Positions 19,301-51,629 of a stretch of 64,000 bases of DNA are shown piece by piece. The position numbers and the translations under genes are program-made. Source of the DNA: Lycocorax pyrrhopterus obiensis. Taxonomy: Eukaryota > Chordata > Aves > Passeriformes > Paradisaeidae. Below the pieces are notes generated by a model. That model searched no databases. It was given only the letters and a program-made list of their open reading frames with translations, and was not told the origin of the DNA. The stretch lies in the NCBI GenBank assembly GCA_014706295.1, contig JACSVZ010000038.1, forward strand, positions 2,232,001-2,296,000, written 5' to 3'. Position 1 is the first letter of the stretch, and each line of letters begins with the position of its first letter.

Positions 19301-20384
19301 GGGCCTTTTATAGGAGCGTTTGTTCCCAGGTTTATTTTTGGGATGGTAAAGTCTCCTGTATGACACTCGTCTTTTTATTTCTCTGGTCTAACACACCACT
19401 GGTCACCATGGTGTTGGTGCTGGGTCGCTGCAGCAAACACCTCACCCCACCCCACAGCGCCACAGTGAGTGTCCCACACAGATATCTGTGCCATTCTCTC
19501 TTATTTCCAGGGCTGTGTTTCCTTACGCTGGTCCCAAGTTAAGTCTCTGGCTCCTGCCACAACACAAATCACCCTTTATTTAGTTCCTCACGGGCTGAAT
19601 AACCAGGATCTGTCTGAGGCAGGGTGGCAGGGCTGGCACAGTGAGCACGGCACAGAGCAGGCTGGTGGTGCTGGGAAGACCAGGATTGAATGGGTGCGGA
19701 ATCCCCTCCCCATGTGATGGAGAAGCATCTGTCCCCCGTGGCAGGCGCACCGACCCCTCGGAAGCACCACAGTTTCTCGAGGATGAATTTGCTGGGATTT
19801 GGGAGCAGGGAATGCTATGGTGAAGAAGCTTCAGCCTCCACCACCAGCATGGGCTGGGCTGGATGATCCTGCACCTCCCAGGCAGGGCAGGGGCCCCTCA
19901 GTGACGCTCCTGCAGCAGTCCTGGAGCTGGAGAAGTGCGGGATCACACAGCCAGTGCCCCCCGGCCCTCGGGACCCGCCTCCGGGCCATCCCTGCCGGCC
20001 ACCAGCCATGTCCAACCATCCAGCCGGGCACAGCGAGCCTCCAGCTCCCTCTAACGTTTCTGGCCCGAAAGCAGCACCCGCAAGCAGGACGGGCCTGAGC
20101 AGGGCGCGGGCGGGCGGCCAGGCTGCACGGCCCCGAGGGAAAAGTGTGACGCTAAAACGTGTGGAAGCAGCTGGGCCAGAAAAGGGGGAGTGATGTGCCG
20201 AGCAAACGGTGTGAAAGAGTAAAGGATGCAGCTTTTTAAGAGAGAATACGGCTGTATTGAATGCCTGGTTATTATTAATAAATGAAAGATTTCACAGGAA
20301 AAAGGACTGTTCCTCTGAAAACTACTACTTTTTAATACTCTAAATAGTTGCTCTAAAATGCTGTAAGTGTTTCCAGCCCTGGAA
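16306..20384. other. MKNK2-BTBD2 intergenic region, left part
   Basis: No gene is supported. Open frames are short and unrelated to each other. The one stretch with promoter-like motifs (17570-17730) is listed separately. Confidence 0.55.
17570..17730 (+). promoter_or_regulatory. orphan TATA/octamer cluster
   Basis: Within 50 bp there are a GATA-type gataag (near 17662), TATAAATA at 17673-17680 and a perfect octamer ATTTGCAT at 17692-17699. Just upstream is a palindrome-like gggttaaaataacc. No convincing exon follows: the ATG at 17732 opens only about 20 codons. It could be an enhancer or the promoter of a non-coding RNA. Confidence 0.25.
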
Positions 20385-20505
20385 CTGTTCAAAAAACATG
20401 TGATGACAAGGTTTAGTAGTGAACATGGCGGTGGTGCTGGGCTAACAGTTGGACATGATCTTAAAAATGTTTTCCAATATTAATGATTCTATGGTTCTCG
20501 ATTCT
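20385..20505 (+). mobile_element. CR1-like LINE 3' fragment
   Basis: Reads gttcaaaaaacatgtgatga, then later ggatatgatct-like sequence and a gattctatggttct end, resembling the 3' end of a CR1 subfamily. The fragment is diverged. Confidence 0.5.
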
Positions 20506-20784
20506 AAAGGCTCCTACCCATTCCTGCCTGCACAGGGACTGTTAAGATGGGAGCTCTGAACCCTGCACAGGATTTTCCCAAACTCATCCATGTGAAATGC
20601 AGCTTTAAAAATGCAGCAAAAAACCTGACAGCACAGAATGCAGCAGAACTGGGTATTGATAACATGATACAAAGGCAGGCTGGAAGCTCTTGATCAAAGT
20701 TAGTGGTGTAGCAGCACTGCTGTGTCCAGCTGTAGCGGTTCATGGGGAGATCCCGGAGCTGTGCGAGGGTCTGGAAGCGTTGAA

Positions 20785-21300
20785 TCCATACAAACAGCGC
20801 ACAGTCCATACAAACAGCGCACAGTCCATACAAACAGCACACAATCCATACAAACAGAACACAATCCATACAAACAGCGCACAGTCCATACAAACAGCAC
20901 ACAATCCATACAAACAGAACACAATCCATACAAACAGCGCACAGTCCATACAAACAGCGCACAATCCATACAAACAGAACACAATCCATACAAACAGCGC
21001 ACAGTCCATACAAACAGCACACAATCCATACAAACAGAACACAATCCATACAAACAGCGCACAGTCCATACAAACAGCACACAATCCATACAAACAGAAC
21101 ACAATCCATACAAACAGCGCACAGTCCATACAAACAGCACACAATCCATACAAACAGAACACAATCCATACAAACAGCGCACAGTCCATACAAACAGCAC
21201 ACAATCCATACAAACAGAACACAATCCATACAAACAGAACACAATCCATACAAACAGCGCACAGTCCATACAAACAGAACACAATCCATACAAACAGCAC
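20785..21300. repeat. 20-bp tandem repeat organised in a 60-bp higher-order unit
   Basis: About 26 head-to-tail copies of ccatacaaacagcgcacagt and two main variants, ending in gcacacaat or gaacacaat. The variants mostly alternate as a fixed triplet (gcgcacagt, gcacacaat, gaacacaat), so several 60-bp blocks are identical. Because 60 is divisible by three and the unit lacks stops, long repetitive open frames appear on both strands with a 20-residue period; these are not genes. Confidence 0.97.
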
Positions 21301-22024
21301 ATCTCTGTGTGTTACAGAAGCCGTAACGCCAAGGCACAGGAAGCAGAAGGGGCAGCCAGGCCATCTCCCCCCTGACACATCGACTCACGGACCACACGCC
21401 TGCTTCTGACTGGATGTGTGTGCAGCACAGATCAGGGGATGGATAACAGAGAGAGGGGGAATGTAATTACCCTGCGAAGAATAAATCACTTTAACGGTTC
21501 AGTTACTGAGATCACAGCGAGGCAGTGGCACAGCCTCTTAATTAATCTTCTGCTTTGCAGCCAGCTCCTGCCCCTGTGCCATCTCCACCTCGTGCTGCCT
21601 GGTGAGGAGATGCCACCGGTGGGGACAACACTGGCCAGTGGTTTCTGGCTGAGCAGGTCCAGCAGGATGTCAGGAGCAGCAGGGCACGACCAGGTGAGGG
21701 ATCAGGGTGCTGTGGCTCCCTGGTCTGTGCAGGGTAATAGCTGTGGTGGGCCTGGTAATGTGGTGTCCCGTGGTGCTCCAGGCCTGTGTCAGCAGCAGCA
21801 GCAGCCAGTAACTCTGAGCTGATTATTGTGAGGAATTGCTGGGCACAAAGCAGGGGGCTGGGGATGGTGGAGGCCTGGGAGCGCTGCAGAGGAATGGCTG
21901 GTGTGTGAGAGCATGAAGGGAAAACCCCCACTTCACCCGGCCCAAACCTCCCTGGCTCCTCACCCCCAGCACTGACCCCCTTCAGCCCCTTAGCTCCCAA
22001 CCTCCTCTCTGTGAACTGCACCCC
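21301..22024. other. unique spacer between the 20-bp satellite and the BTBD2 minisatellite
   Basis: No gene is supported. An AT-rich segment (21460-21550) with ataaatcactttaacggttc and taattaat could be regulatory. There is a short CAG run near 21790-21805. Confidence 0.45.
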
Positions 22025-22970
22025 TATTTCTCATCCCTTCACAAACTGCTCTTTGGGCTCCCTCATCCCTCATCTTCCTCAGAATGACCCCTTTCACAGG
22101 ATGCTCCCTTATCTCTCAAAATTGCCCCTCAGGGATTGCTCCCCTTTGTCCCCCTCACGTTGCTCCTTGGGGAATCGCCATTATCTCCCAAACTGGTTCT
22201 CAAAGATTGCTTCTGTCACTCCCCCACACGGTTCCTCAGGGAGCCATCCCCTTATCCCTCAAAACTGCCCCTCAGGGATTGCTTCCCTCACCCCCTGCCC
22301 CGCCTCATTGCTCCTCAGGGAATCACTCCCTTTTCCTTGCTCCTCAGAGATGGCCCCTTTCAGGGATGTGCCTTCATCCTCCTCAGGGATCATCCCCTCA
22401 TCCCCAAAACTGCCCCTCAAGGATTGCTCCTCTTGCCGCCCCCCTCCAGGTTGCTCCTCAGGGAAATGCTCCCTTATCCTCAAAACTGTCCCTCAGGTTT
22501 GGCCCCTCATCATCTTCAGGGATCACTCCCTTACGGATCATCCCTTTACTCCCCCTCAGGGATCACCCCCTCATTCCCAAAACCGTCCCTCAGGGACTGA
22601 CCCTCACCTCCTCAAGGGTCGCCCCCTTTGTCCCACAAACTGCCCCTCAGGGATAGTCCCCATCCTTTTCAGGGACCAGCCCGTCAGGGATCATCCCCTT
22701 ACTCTCCCTAAGGGATCCTCCCCCTCATCCCCCAAACTGTCCCCAGGGATCGCCCACCAAAACTGCCCCTCTCACTCCTCCACACTGGTTCCTCAGGGTC
22801 TCATCCCCTCTTGCCCCAAAACTGCCCCTCAGAGATTGTTCCCCTATGTCGCTCGTCAGGAAAATGCCCCTTTCCCCCCAAAAGTGCCCCTCAGGGATGG
22901 ACCCTCATCCTCCTCAAGGATCGCCCCCTCAGGAATCACCCCCTTAGGGATCACCCCCTCACTCCCCCTC
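22025..22970. repeat. BTBD2: pyrimidine-rich minisatellite upstream of BTBD2
   Basis: Dozens of diverged copies built from two alternating phrases, ctcctcagggaatcactccc and aaaactgcccctcagggatt, usually joined by cttatcccc-like links. The long open frame through it, which runs on into the BTBD2 first exon region, is a by-product of the repeat. Confidence 0.85.
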
Positions 22971-23283
22971 GCATCACCCTCCATCCTCCCCCTCCGTGCC
23001 GGCCCCGCCCGCCGCCCCACGCCCTCTCCCCGCCCCGCCGACGCCTCCGCCGCTCCCCCCGTGCCCGGCCGGCGGCGGCGCCCGCCCCATGCGCCGCTGC
23101 TGCCCGGCGCTCTGCATCCGCACCGCCATCGACGCCACCGCCATCGACGCCACCGCCGACATCTCCGCCGCCCTCGCCCCCGTCCCCATCCCGCCCGCCG
23201 CCGTGTCCCGCCCGCCGCTGCTGGTGCTGGTGCTGCTGCAGCGCCGCCCCGCGCCGCCCGCCCCCGCGGCCCCGCCGCACAAG
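22971..23283 (+). promoter_or_regulatory. BTBD2: BTBD2 CpG-island promoter and 5' UTR
   Basis: Composition switches abruptly from the minisatellite to CpG-dense DNA with ccccgccc GC boxes near 23005 and 23030 and no TATA box. The transcription start cannot be fixed. In-frame ATGs at 22996 and 23089 precede the chosen start. Confidence 0.55.
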
Positions 23284-46000
<22,717 letters not shown>

Positions 46001-48525
46001 TGCCGCTGCCCAGCCCGCCCTGGACTCGACTCTTCCCCGTCACCTCCCAAACTAAATCTCTGGCTGAGTTTGACCACACCAATTGGAGCCACACTAGCCA
46101 AAGGTCTCAGTGAAATCATTTCAAAGCTCGTGTTCTGCCTTGTGCTAGTGCTGCTGCTGCTCTCAGGTGCCAGGCGAGCTGGTGTCCCAGTGCAGGCCAG
46201 CTGGTGTCCCAGTACCATTCGTAGGTTGTCTGTGGCTTGTTGTTTTTCACCTCCTGATTAACCCTATCTAACAACGTGCGTTTTTTGGACTGTAATGAAT
46301 GTAGATGCTTTTCCACCAGTCAGAAGCAAGGCAACGAGTGGCTCTGGTTGTGGTTTCACTTGCCATGAGGAGATGGTCCTGCAGACAGACTCAGTCAGGG
46401 CTGGGTGGCCCCTGCTCTGCTCCAGCTCAGCAGTCCAGGCCAGACTGCAGGGCTTGGCCAGCCCGTGTCCGGCACCTTCCCTTCCTGCCAGCAGCCTCAG
46501 CACACACAGCCGCCTTCAAAAGTCATGGGAAGTGGCCTTTTCCCTGAGGCTTTGCTGTTCCAGCACTACACAGGCTTAGAGACCTCAAACCCGAGCTCCT
46601 CCAGAGGGACTGCGGTGTTTTCCTGCCCTTCTCGCTGATCGGTGACAATCTTCACCTCGGGCAGTTGGTGACAGCGAGGTGACCTCCCTACAGAGCGGGA
46701 AGGCGCAGCAGCCTGGCCCTCCTGCATTCTCAGTCCCTGTGGTGCTGCTTCCAAACCCCTGGCACGTTCCAAGCGCTGGGTGATGCTCAGCTCACCCCTG
46801 AGCAGCCCCAGCTCTGGTTGTTACTGGTCATTGTCCTCTGCAGAGTGCCCTGGTTTGTCAGTTGAAGCAGAAGGGCACCTGCCTCACCTGTTCCCGGGCA
46901 TTCCTGCAGTTTCCATGCATGTTTCCATGCGTTTCCCTGTGTTCCTGTGCATTGCTGCCCCGCCCCTGCTGCCCTGATGGAAGCAGGAAGAGAGGCTGGA
47001 TGTGCACCTGCCTGTTACCTGTAATGCAGCAGATGGACAAGGATTTACCAAACGGTTCAGGAAAACGTGGAATATTCTCTGTGCTGGTGTGTGTTTGCAC
47101 ACTGCCTGTTGGCCAGGCACAGGAGGGAGATCACAACCATCACCTGTTGAGCTGTGGAGCCCTTGAAGACACCCCTTGTACCCGTTCAGGGCCAGCTGCT
47201 GTTCCCCGTGGCTGTCACAGAGAGGGTGGCTGGTGCTGGGCTGCCTGACCAGCCCCACCCTCACTGCCCACAAGTGAAGACCACGAGACTCTTCCTCCCA
47301 TCCTCTGCAGAGGAAGCTGGAGTTAAGTTCAGCCTGGCAGTGAGACCGGAGCCACCGGAGTCTGTGGGGCACTGGCTGGGGTGGTGCTGCCTCAGGGCCC
47401 CTTCTCTGACCTCCTGCTCCAGCACACGGAGCCATTGCCACTCTCTGGGAGCTGCTGCCTCTGGATTTCACTGCTGGAAGTTGAAACCTGGCCATCCTTG
47501 GCTGGAGCACAGCTTCTCCTCCTCCTCCTCCCACTGCCCTAGCCAGGACCCTGGGGCTGTGCTGGCTGGAGTCTCCTCCTCATCTGTGCAGCAGCAGCCT
47601 GGGAATGCCCTGCACCTCCTCACCAGTAGCTGTTAGAGATGCCCAGAGTGTGTTCCGTACTCCAGGGCAATGGTGTGAGCTGTGTGTTGTGAGCCTGCTT
47701 CCAGGTGTGGGATGGTTCTGATATGGCCAGTACTAAAAAAATAGAAAAAAACCCCAGCCCTGGGTCCATGACTTGGTGACTGAACCCGGCTCTGTGCAAT
47801 GCAAACAGTGTTGTGGGATGGATTCACAGCCCAGGCTCTGTGTCCGTCGGGATGCCCATGACTGTGCCTGCTCCTGTCACCACCCCTCTCCCAAAGGTGG
47901 TGGGACTGTCACTGCTGGCACCCAGGGCCCGTGCTGGGGCCTGCGCCTTCCCCGGGGGGTCTGATCTGGGTTCTGCACCTCGGGGCGTCAGGTACAGGTG
48001 GAAATAGTGGAATAATTGGAATTTGAGAGAAGCAGAGCAGTGTACTTGGCTCTGGGAAGAGCAGGGCCTGGGCTGGCCCTGCCCAGCTGCAGCGGGTGCC
48101 TCCCGCTGGCTGTTCCTGGAAGTTCTGTTCTCACTATTACTTTGTTACACAAATTCTCTTCCCAAATCTCACCTTCCTGCCCTCCCCGTGTGGGGCAGGT
48201 CTGGCAGCTTGTCCTGCCACGGAGGGAGAGGAGTCAAACTCTGAACTACACCTAAGCAACTTCTGTTCTTTTGGCTTTTCCGCAGTTTGATGCAATTCTG
48301 GCTTTTGTAGATAGATGAATGTAACTCCTTGTTGGACATGCCTGTTCCCAGAAGTATGAGCCATTCTGTTGTACCACGTCACCTTCCGAGCAGAGCGGGC
48401 CCGGCCCGGCTCCTGTGCTATTTGATGAATGTATCCGATGCTCTCGTCCCGTGTTCACACTCTGCTTTTGGCCAGCTTTGTGATTTGTAAATAGGAAAAC
48501 AATAAAGACATCGAGGTTGTCTTTA
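46001..48525 (+). other. BTBD2: BTBD2 3' UTR
   Basis: About 2.5 kb ending after AATAAA at 48501-48506. A consensus Pumilio element TGTAAATA (48486-48493) sits just upstream of that signal. An ATTAAA at 48830-48835 may give a slightly longer form. Confidence 0.7.
48501..48506 (+). terminator. BTBD2: BTBD2 polyadenylation signal
   Basis: Canonical AATAAA with T- and G-rich sequence (ggttgtctttacgaagtttc) about 15-30 bp downstream, as expected for a cleavage site near 48522. Confidence 0.75.
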
Positions 48526-49579
48526 CGAAGTTTCTTTGTGATGGGAGAAGAATGATGGCCACTGGAATGGTGGAGTGGAAATCTGGGCCAAGCTGGCTTC
48601 TGGCCCATCTCCCCCAGCCGAGCGTGTGGGGTCCTCAGCTTCCCCATCCATGGGATGTGGGATGAGCCCGATCCTCGGGAATCCCAAAGCCCAGCAGTCA
48701 CTGCTGGGGAGTCCAGACCCTCGTGGTATGAGGTGGTAGATGGAGGGCAGCACAGGGTGGGCACACTCTGGTCTTTGTGATGTCATTTTATGACTGAATT
48801 TCTTGAACCTTAATTGGAGGTTTTTGACAATTAAATGCACTAAAATCTGCCTCAGCCTTTGTAGGGGCCATTCCAGGCCTGGGGGGGAAAGGCAGCTCTG
48901 CCCTGTGATTCCCAGCACGGAGAGGCTGGGGGGGGCTGCTGGAGCAGGGGCGAGGGCTGGGCTCACTCAGCACCACAGGGCCACCAGGGTCCTGCCCTTT
49001 GCCTGGAGGGAGCAGTGGGGCCGTGGTGAACGTGAGCCCCTGGGCAAGGGGCAGATTGTGCTGGAGCTGCAGTGCCAGGAGCAGGGGGAGTCCAGCCCGG
49101 CCCGGCCTGTCTGGGGCTCTCACCCTGCCCACACTGTGCTCACCCAGGCACACGGTGCTGGGGCCTCGGCTGGATTATGCTGGGCTCAGCACAATGTCCT
49201 GGCCTTCCTCCTCCTCCTCAGCCAAGGGCTCCCCCAGCTCCCGTACCTGGCTCTGGGCTGTGTCCTCATTCCAGCCGCTGCCCCTGCCAGAGCACTGGGC
49301 TCCAGCTGGGAATTGCCCTCCTGCATCATCGCCTTCCTCACTCACGGGCTTTACAGGAGCATTGGCCGAGACCCTGGGGAGCGCTGCCCGGAGCCTTTGG
49401 CTTTGCTGCTGTTCCCCCGACCTGTCCCCCCCAGATTTTCCTCCTGCTGCTGCAGGAAAGGCTCCTGGGTAGGGAGCCCCTGCTCCCACCCTCTGCTGGG
49501 GGAGCCTCCAGCAAAAAGGGGGTGCTTGGCCAACGTCCTCAAACTTGTGAGCCACACAATGAAGCACAGAAGAATGTGT
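48526..49579. other. BTBD2-CSNK1G2 convergent intergenic gap
   Basis: About 1 kb separates the inferred 3' ends. Open frames here are spurious. I see no repeat or gene. Confidence 0.5.
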
Positions 49580-51574
49580 TGGGTTTTAAAGATTTTTTTT
49601 ATTTTATTTTTTTTGTTTTTATTTAAAAAAAAAGCCCCTAAATTCTATGGCTTCCAGGAAGCATCAGAGAAATTGAAATGCCGTTTCTGTACACTTGGTT
49701 TTAAAGCAGTAACTAAACTCGCAATGGAACAAACGCTCTCACGTACAATCGCAGTATTTGGACTCCTCGCTGGAAGGACAGAGAGTCCCGGGCTCGGGCC
49801 ACGTCCCCGGCGGCCGAGGGTGTGCGGACAGAGCCGGGCACTCCGGGCACACCCTCGTGGCCGCGTTCCCTTCCCCTCCGCGGCTCCTCTTCGGCCTCTG
49901 CCGGGGCTGCTCTGAGCCGACGCGCTGACAAGGGGCCACTTCCAGTGAAAATTTTAAGGCGATTTTTAAAATTCGTTTGTTCGCCTCGCTGGGGACACGA
50001 GGTCAAACGTTGCACGTCCCCTTCCCGCCGTGGCCAGGGACGCAGCAGCAGCAGCTGGGGCTGCCTTGGCTGCCGCAGCCCGGACAAGCCAAAGCTGGGG
50101 TCAATCCCGAATTTAGGATGAAGAGGGGCCCTGGGGAGGGCACGGCCCCATGGGAGACCCCACGCCCCCCCAGCCCCTCCACAATCCGGGGTCTCCAGCC
50201 CCTCCCGAGATGGTCAGTTTGGACAAATGTTTCGAAGCAGCCACAGACGGTCCCATCCCTCCCCCGCCCCCCCAGCACAGCCTCAGCCCCTTCTCCTGGG
50301 GCAGAACAACAGGGTTTTGGTAAAGATAAGTGTGTGTCCCCCCCAATGTGTCACGATCAATACACACGACAGCGCACGGGGTCAGTCAGGTGGGGAGCTG
50401 CAGTGCCCTGGGGGTGGCGAGGAGCACGGGGGGTGGGGGTGTCCGTGTGTCAGTTCCAAAACCTCCAGTTCCCCCGGCCCCAGGAGCGGGCCGGGCCCTG
50501 GCGCTGGCGGGAGGATGCCGTGGAGGGAGGATCCTATGGTGGGGGGATGCCATGGTGGGGGATTCCACGCTGGCAGAGCCGCTCCACCCCGGCGCCCTTC
50601 CCCGCCCGGCCTGGCCCCCAGCCCCGGCCTCGGCCCTCCGGGAGCGGCCGCGGGGCCTCAAGAGTCTCAGGCTGTAAAACCAAGAGGCCGATCAAGCCCT
50701 GCCCACACCTACAGCTGTTGTGGAAACATCCAGCCCCAAGACACGGCAGCACCAGAGACGAGGCTGCTTTGCTTCCCCTCCCTGCTCTGCCACCGCCATT
50801 CATGGGTCCCTTTGGTCTCGGCCGTCCCTGTCCCTGTGTCCCCCAGCCCCTGGGAGTCTCTGACCTGCTCTCGGCGGGACCGGACGGCGCCTGTATTGCT
50901 CGCAAAAGTGCATCGTAAATGAACTGTAAACGCGTTTCCTCTCCCCGCCCCGCACGCCCCCGGCTCTCCCGGCCCGAGCGGGGCCGCAGCGGAGCCCAGC
51001 GCTCGCCACCAACGGCCTGACCGAGGGGGACCCGGCGGGGGACGCGGGGCGGGGCCGGAAGGAAGAGCAGAATTCGGTAACACTGAAGATGACGGTCAAA
51101 GACTGACGACTCAGCACTCTGCACCGAGACTCACTTTAAATTAACTTAAGAGACAAAGAAGCAACAGAAAAAAAAATATTCCTCCTTAGCCCACTGCTCT
51201 CGAAATTGTCTTCATCTTCTTCTGACAGCGACGGGTCAGAGTCTGTAGTTGATCCCCATTTCAGACTGGTTATAAACTCAAAGCAAGTGACGCCGTGGGT
51301 TTTTCTCTTTTCTTTTTTTCTGTTTGACGGACGCAGGAACTTCAGCGAAGTTGGGCTTGGTTCGAGTAAACGGCCACGAGTGGCGGAGGAAAGGACAAGC
51401 AGTTTGGGGAGGCCCCGCTCCCCACCTGCGCGTGGGGCGCTGGGGGAGCCCGTCCGGCCCGGCCCCCCCCCCGTCCCCGTCCAGCCCGAGGGGCCGTTGG
51501 CTCCGCGGGTCAAGATCCAGCCATGGCCAGAGGGAGAGGAGCCATCGCTCGCCGCTCCGCCCGGCCCCGGCAGC
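49580..51574 (-). other. CSNK1G2: CSNK1G2 3' UTR
   Basis: Follows the TGA at 51577-51575. Minus-strand AATAAA signals overlap at 49598-49603, 49603-49608 and 49618-49623, inside a T/A-rich tract at 49590-49632, so the transcript probably ends near 49580. The first 60-100 bases upstream of these signals are AT-rich and look conserved in style; the rest is GC-rich. Confidence 0.6.
49598..49623 (-). terminator. CSNK1G2: CSNK1G2 polyadenylation signal cluster
   Basis: Three AATAAA hexamers on the minus strand within 26 bp. Confidence 0.6.
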
Positions 51575-51629
51575 TCACTTGCGACGCTTGGTGGTTTTCC
51601 TCTTCCTTCTCTTGAAGAAACAGCAGCAC
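51575..51629 (-). CDS. CSNK1G2: CSNK1G2 terminal coding exon (Cys cluster, polybasic tail)
   Basis: Encodes [17 protein letters not shown] and TGA. The adjacent cysteines are the expected palmitoylation sites. From memory the human tail ends KSLQRHK, so the last residues differ. Confidence 0.95.

Noticed and set aside
20504..21409. Long open frames on both strands (up to 297 codons) with a 20-residue repeating peptide
   Set aside because: They exist only because the 60-bp repeat lacks stop codons in several frames. There is no splice signal, non-repetitive domain or codon bias.
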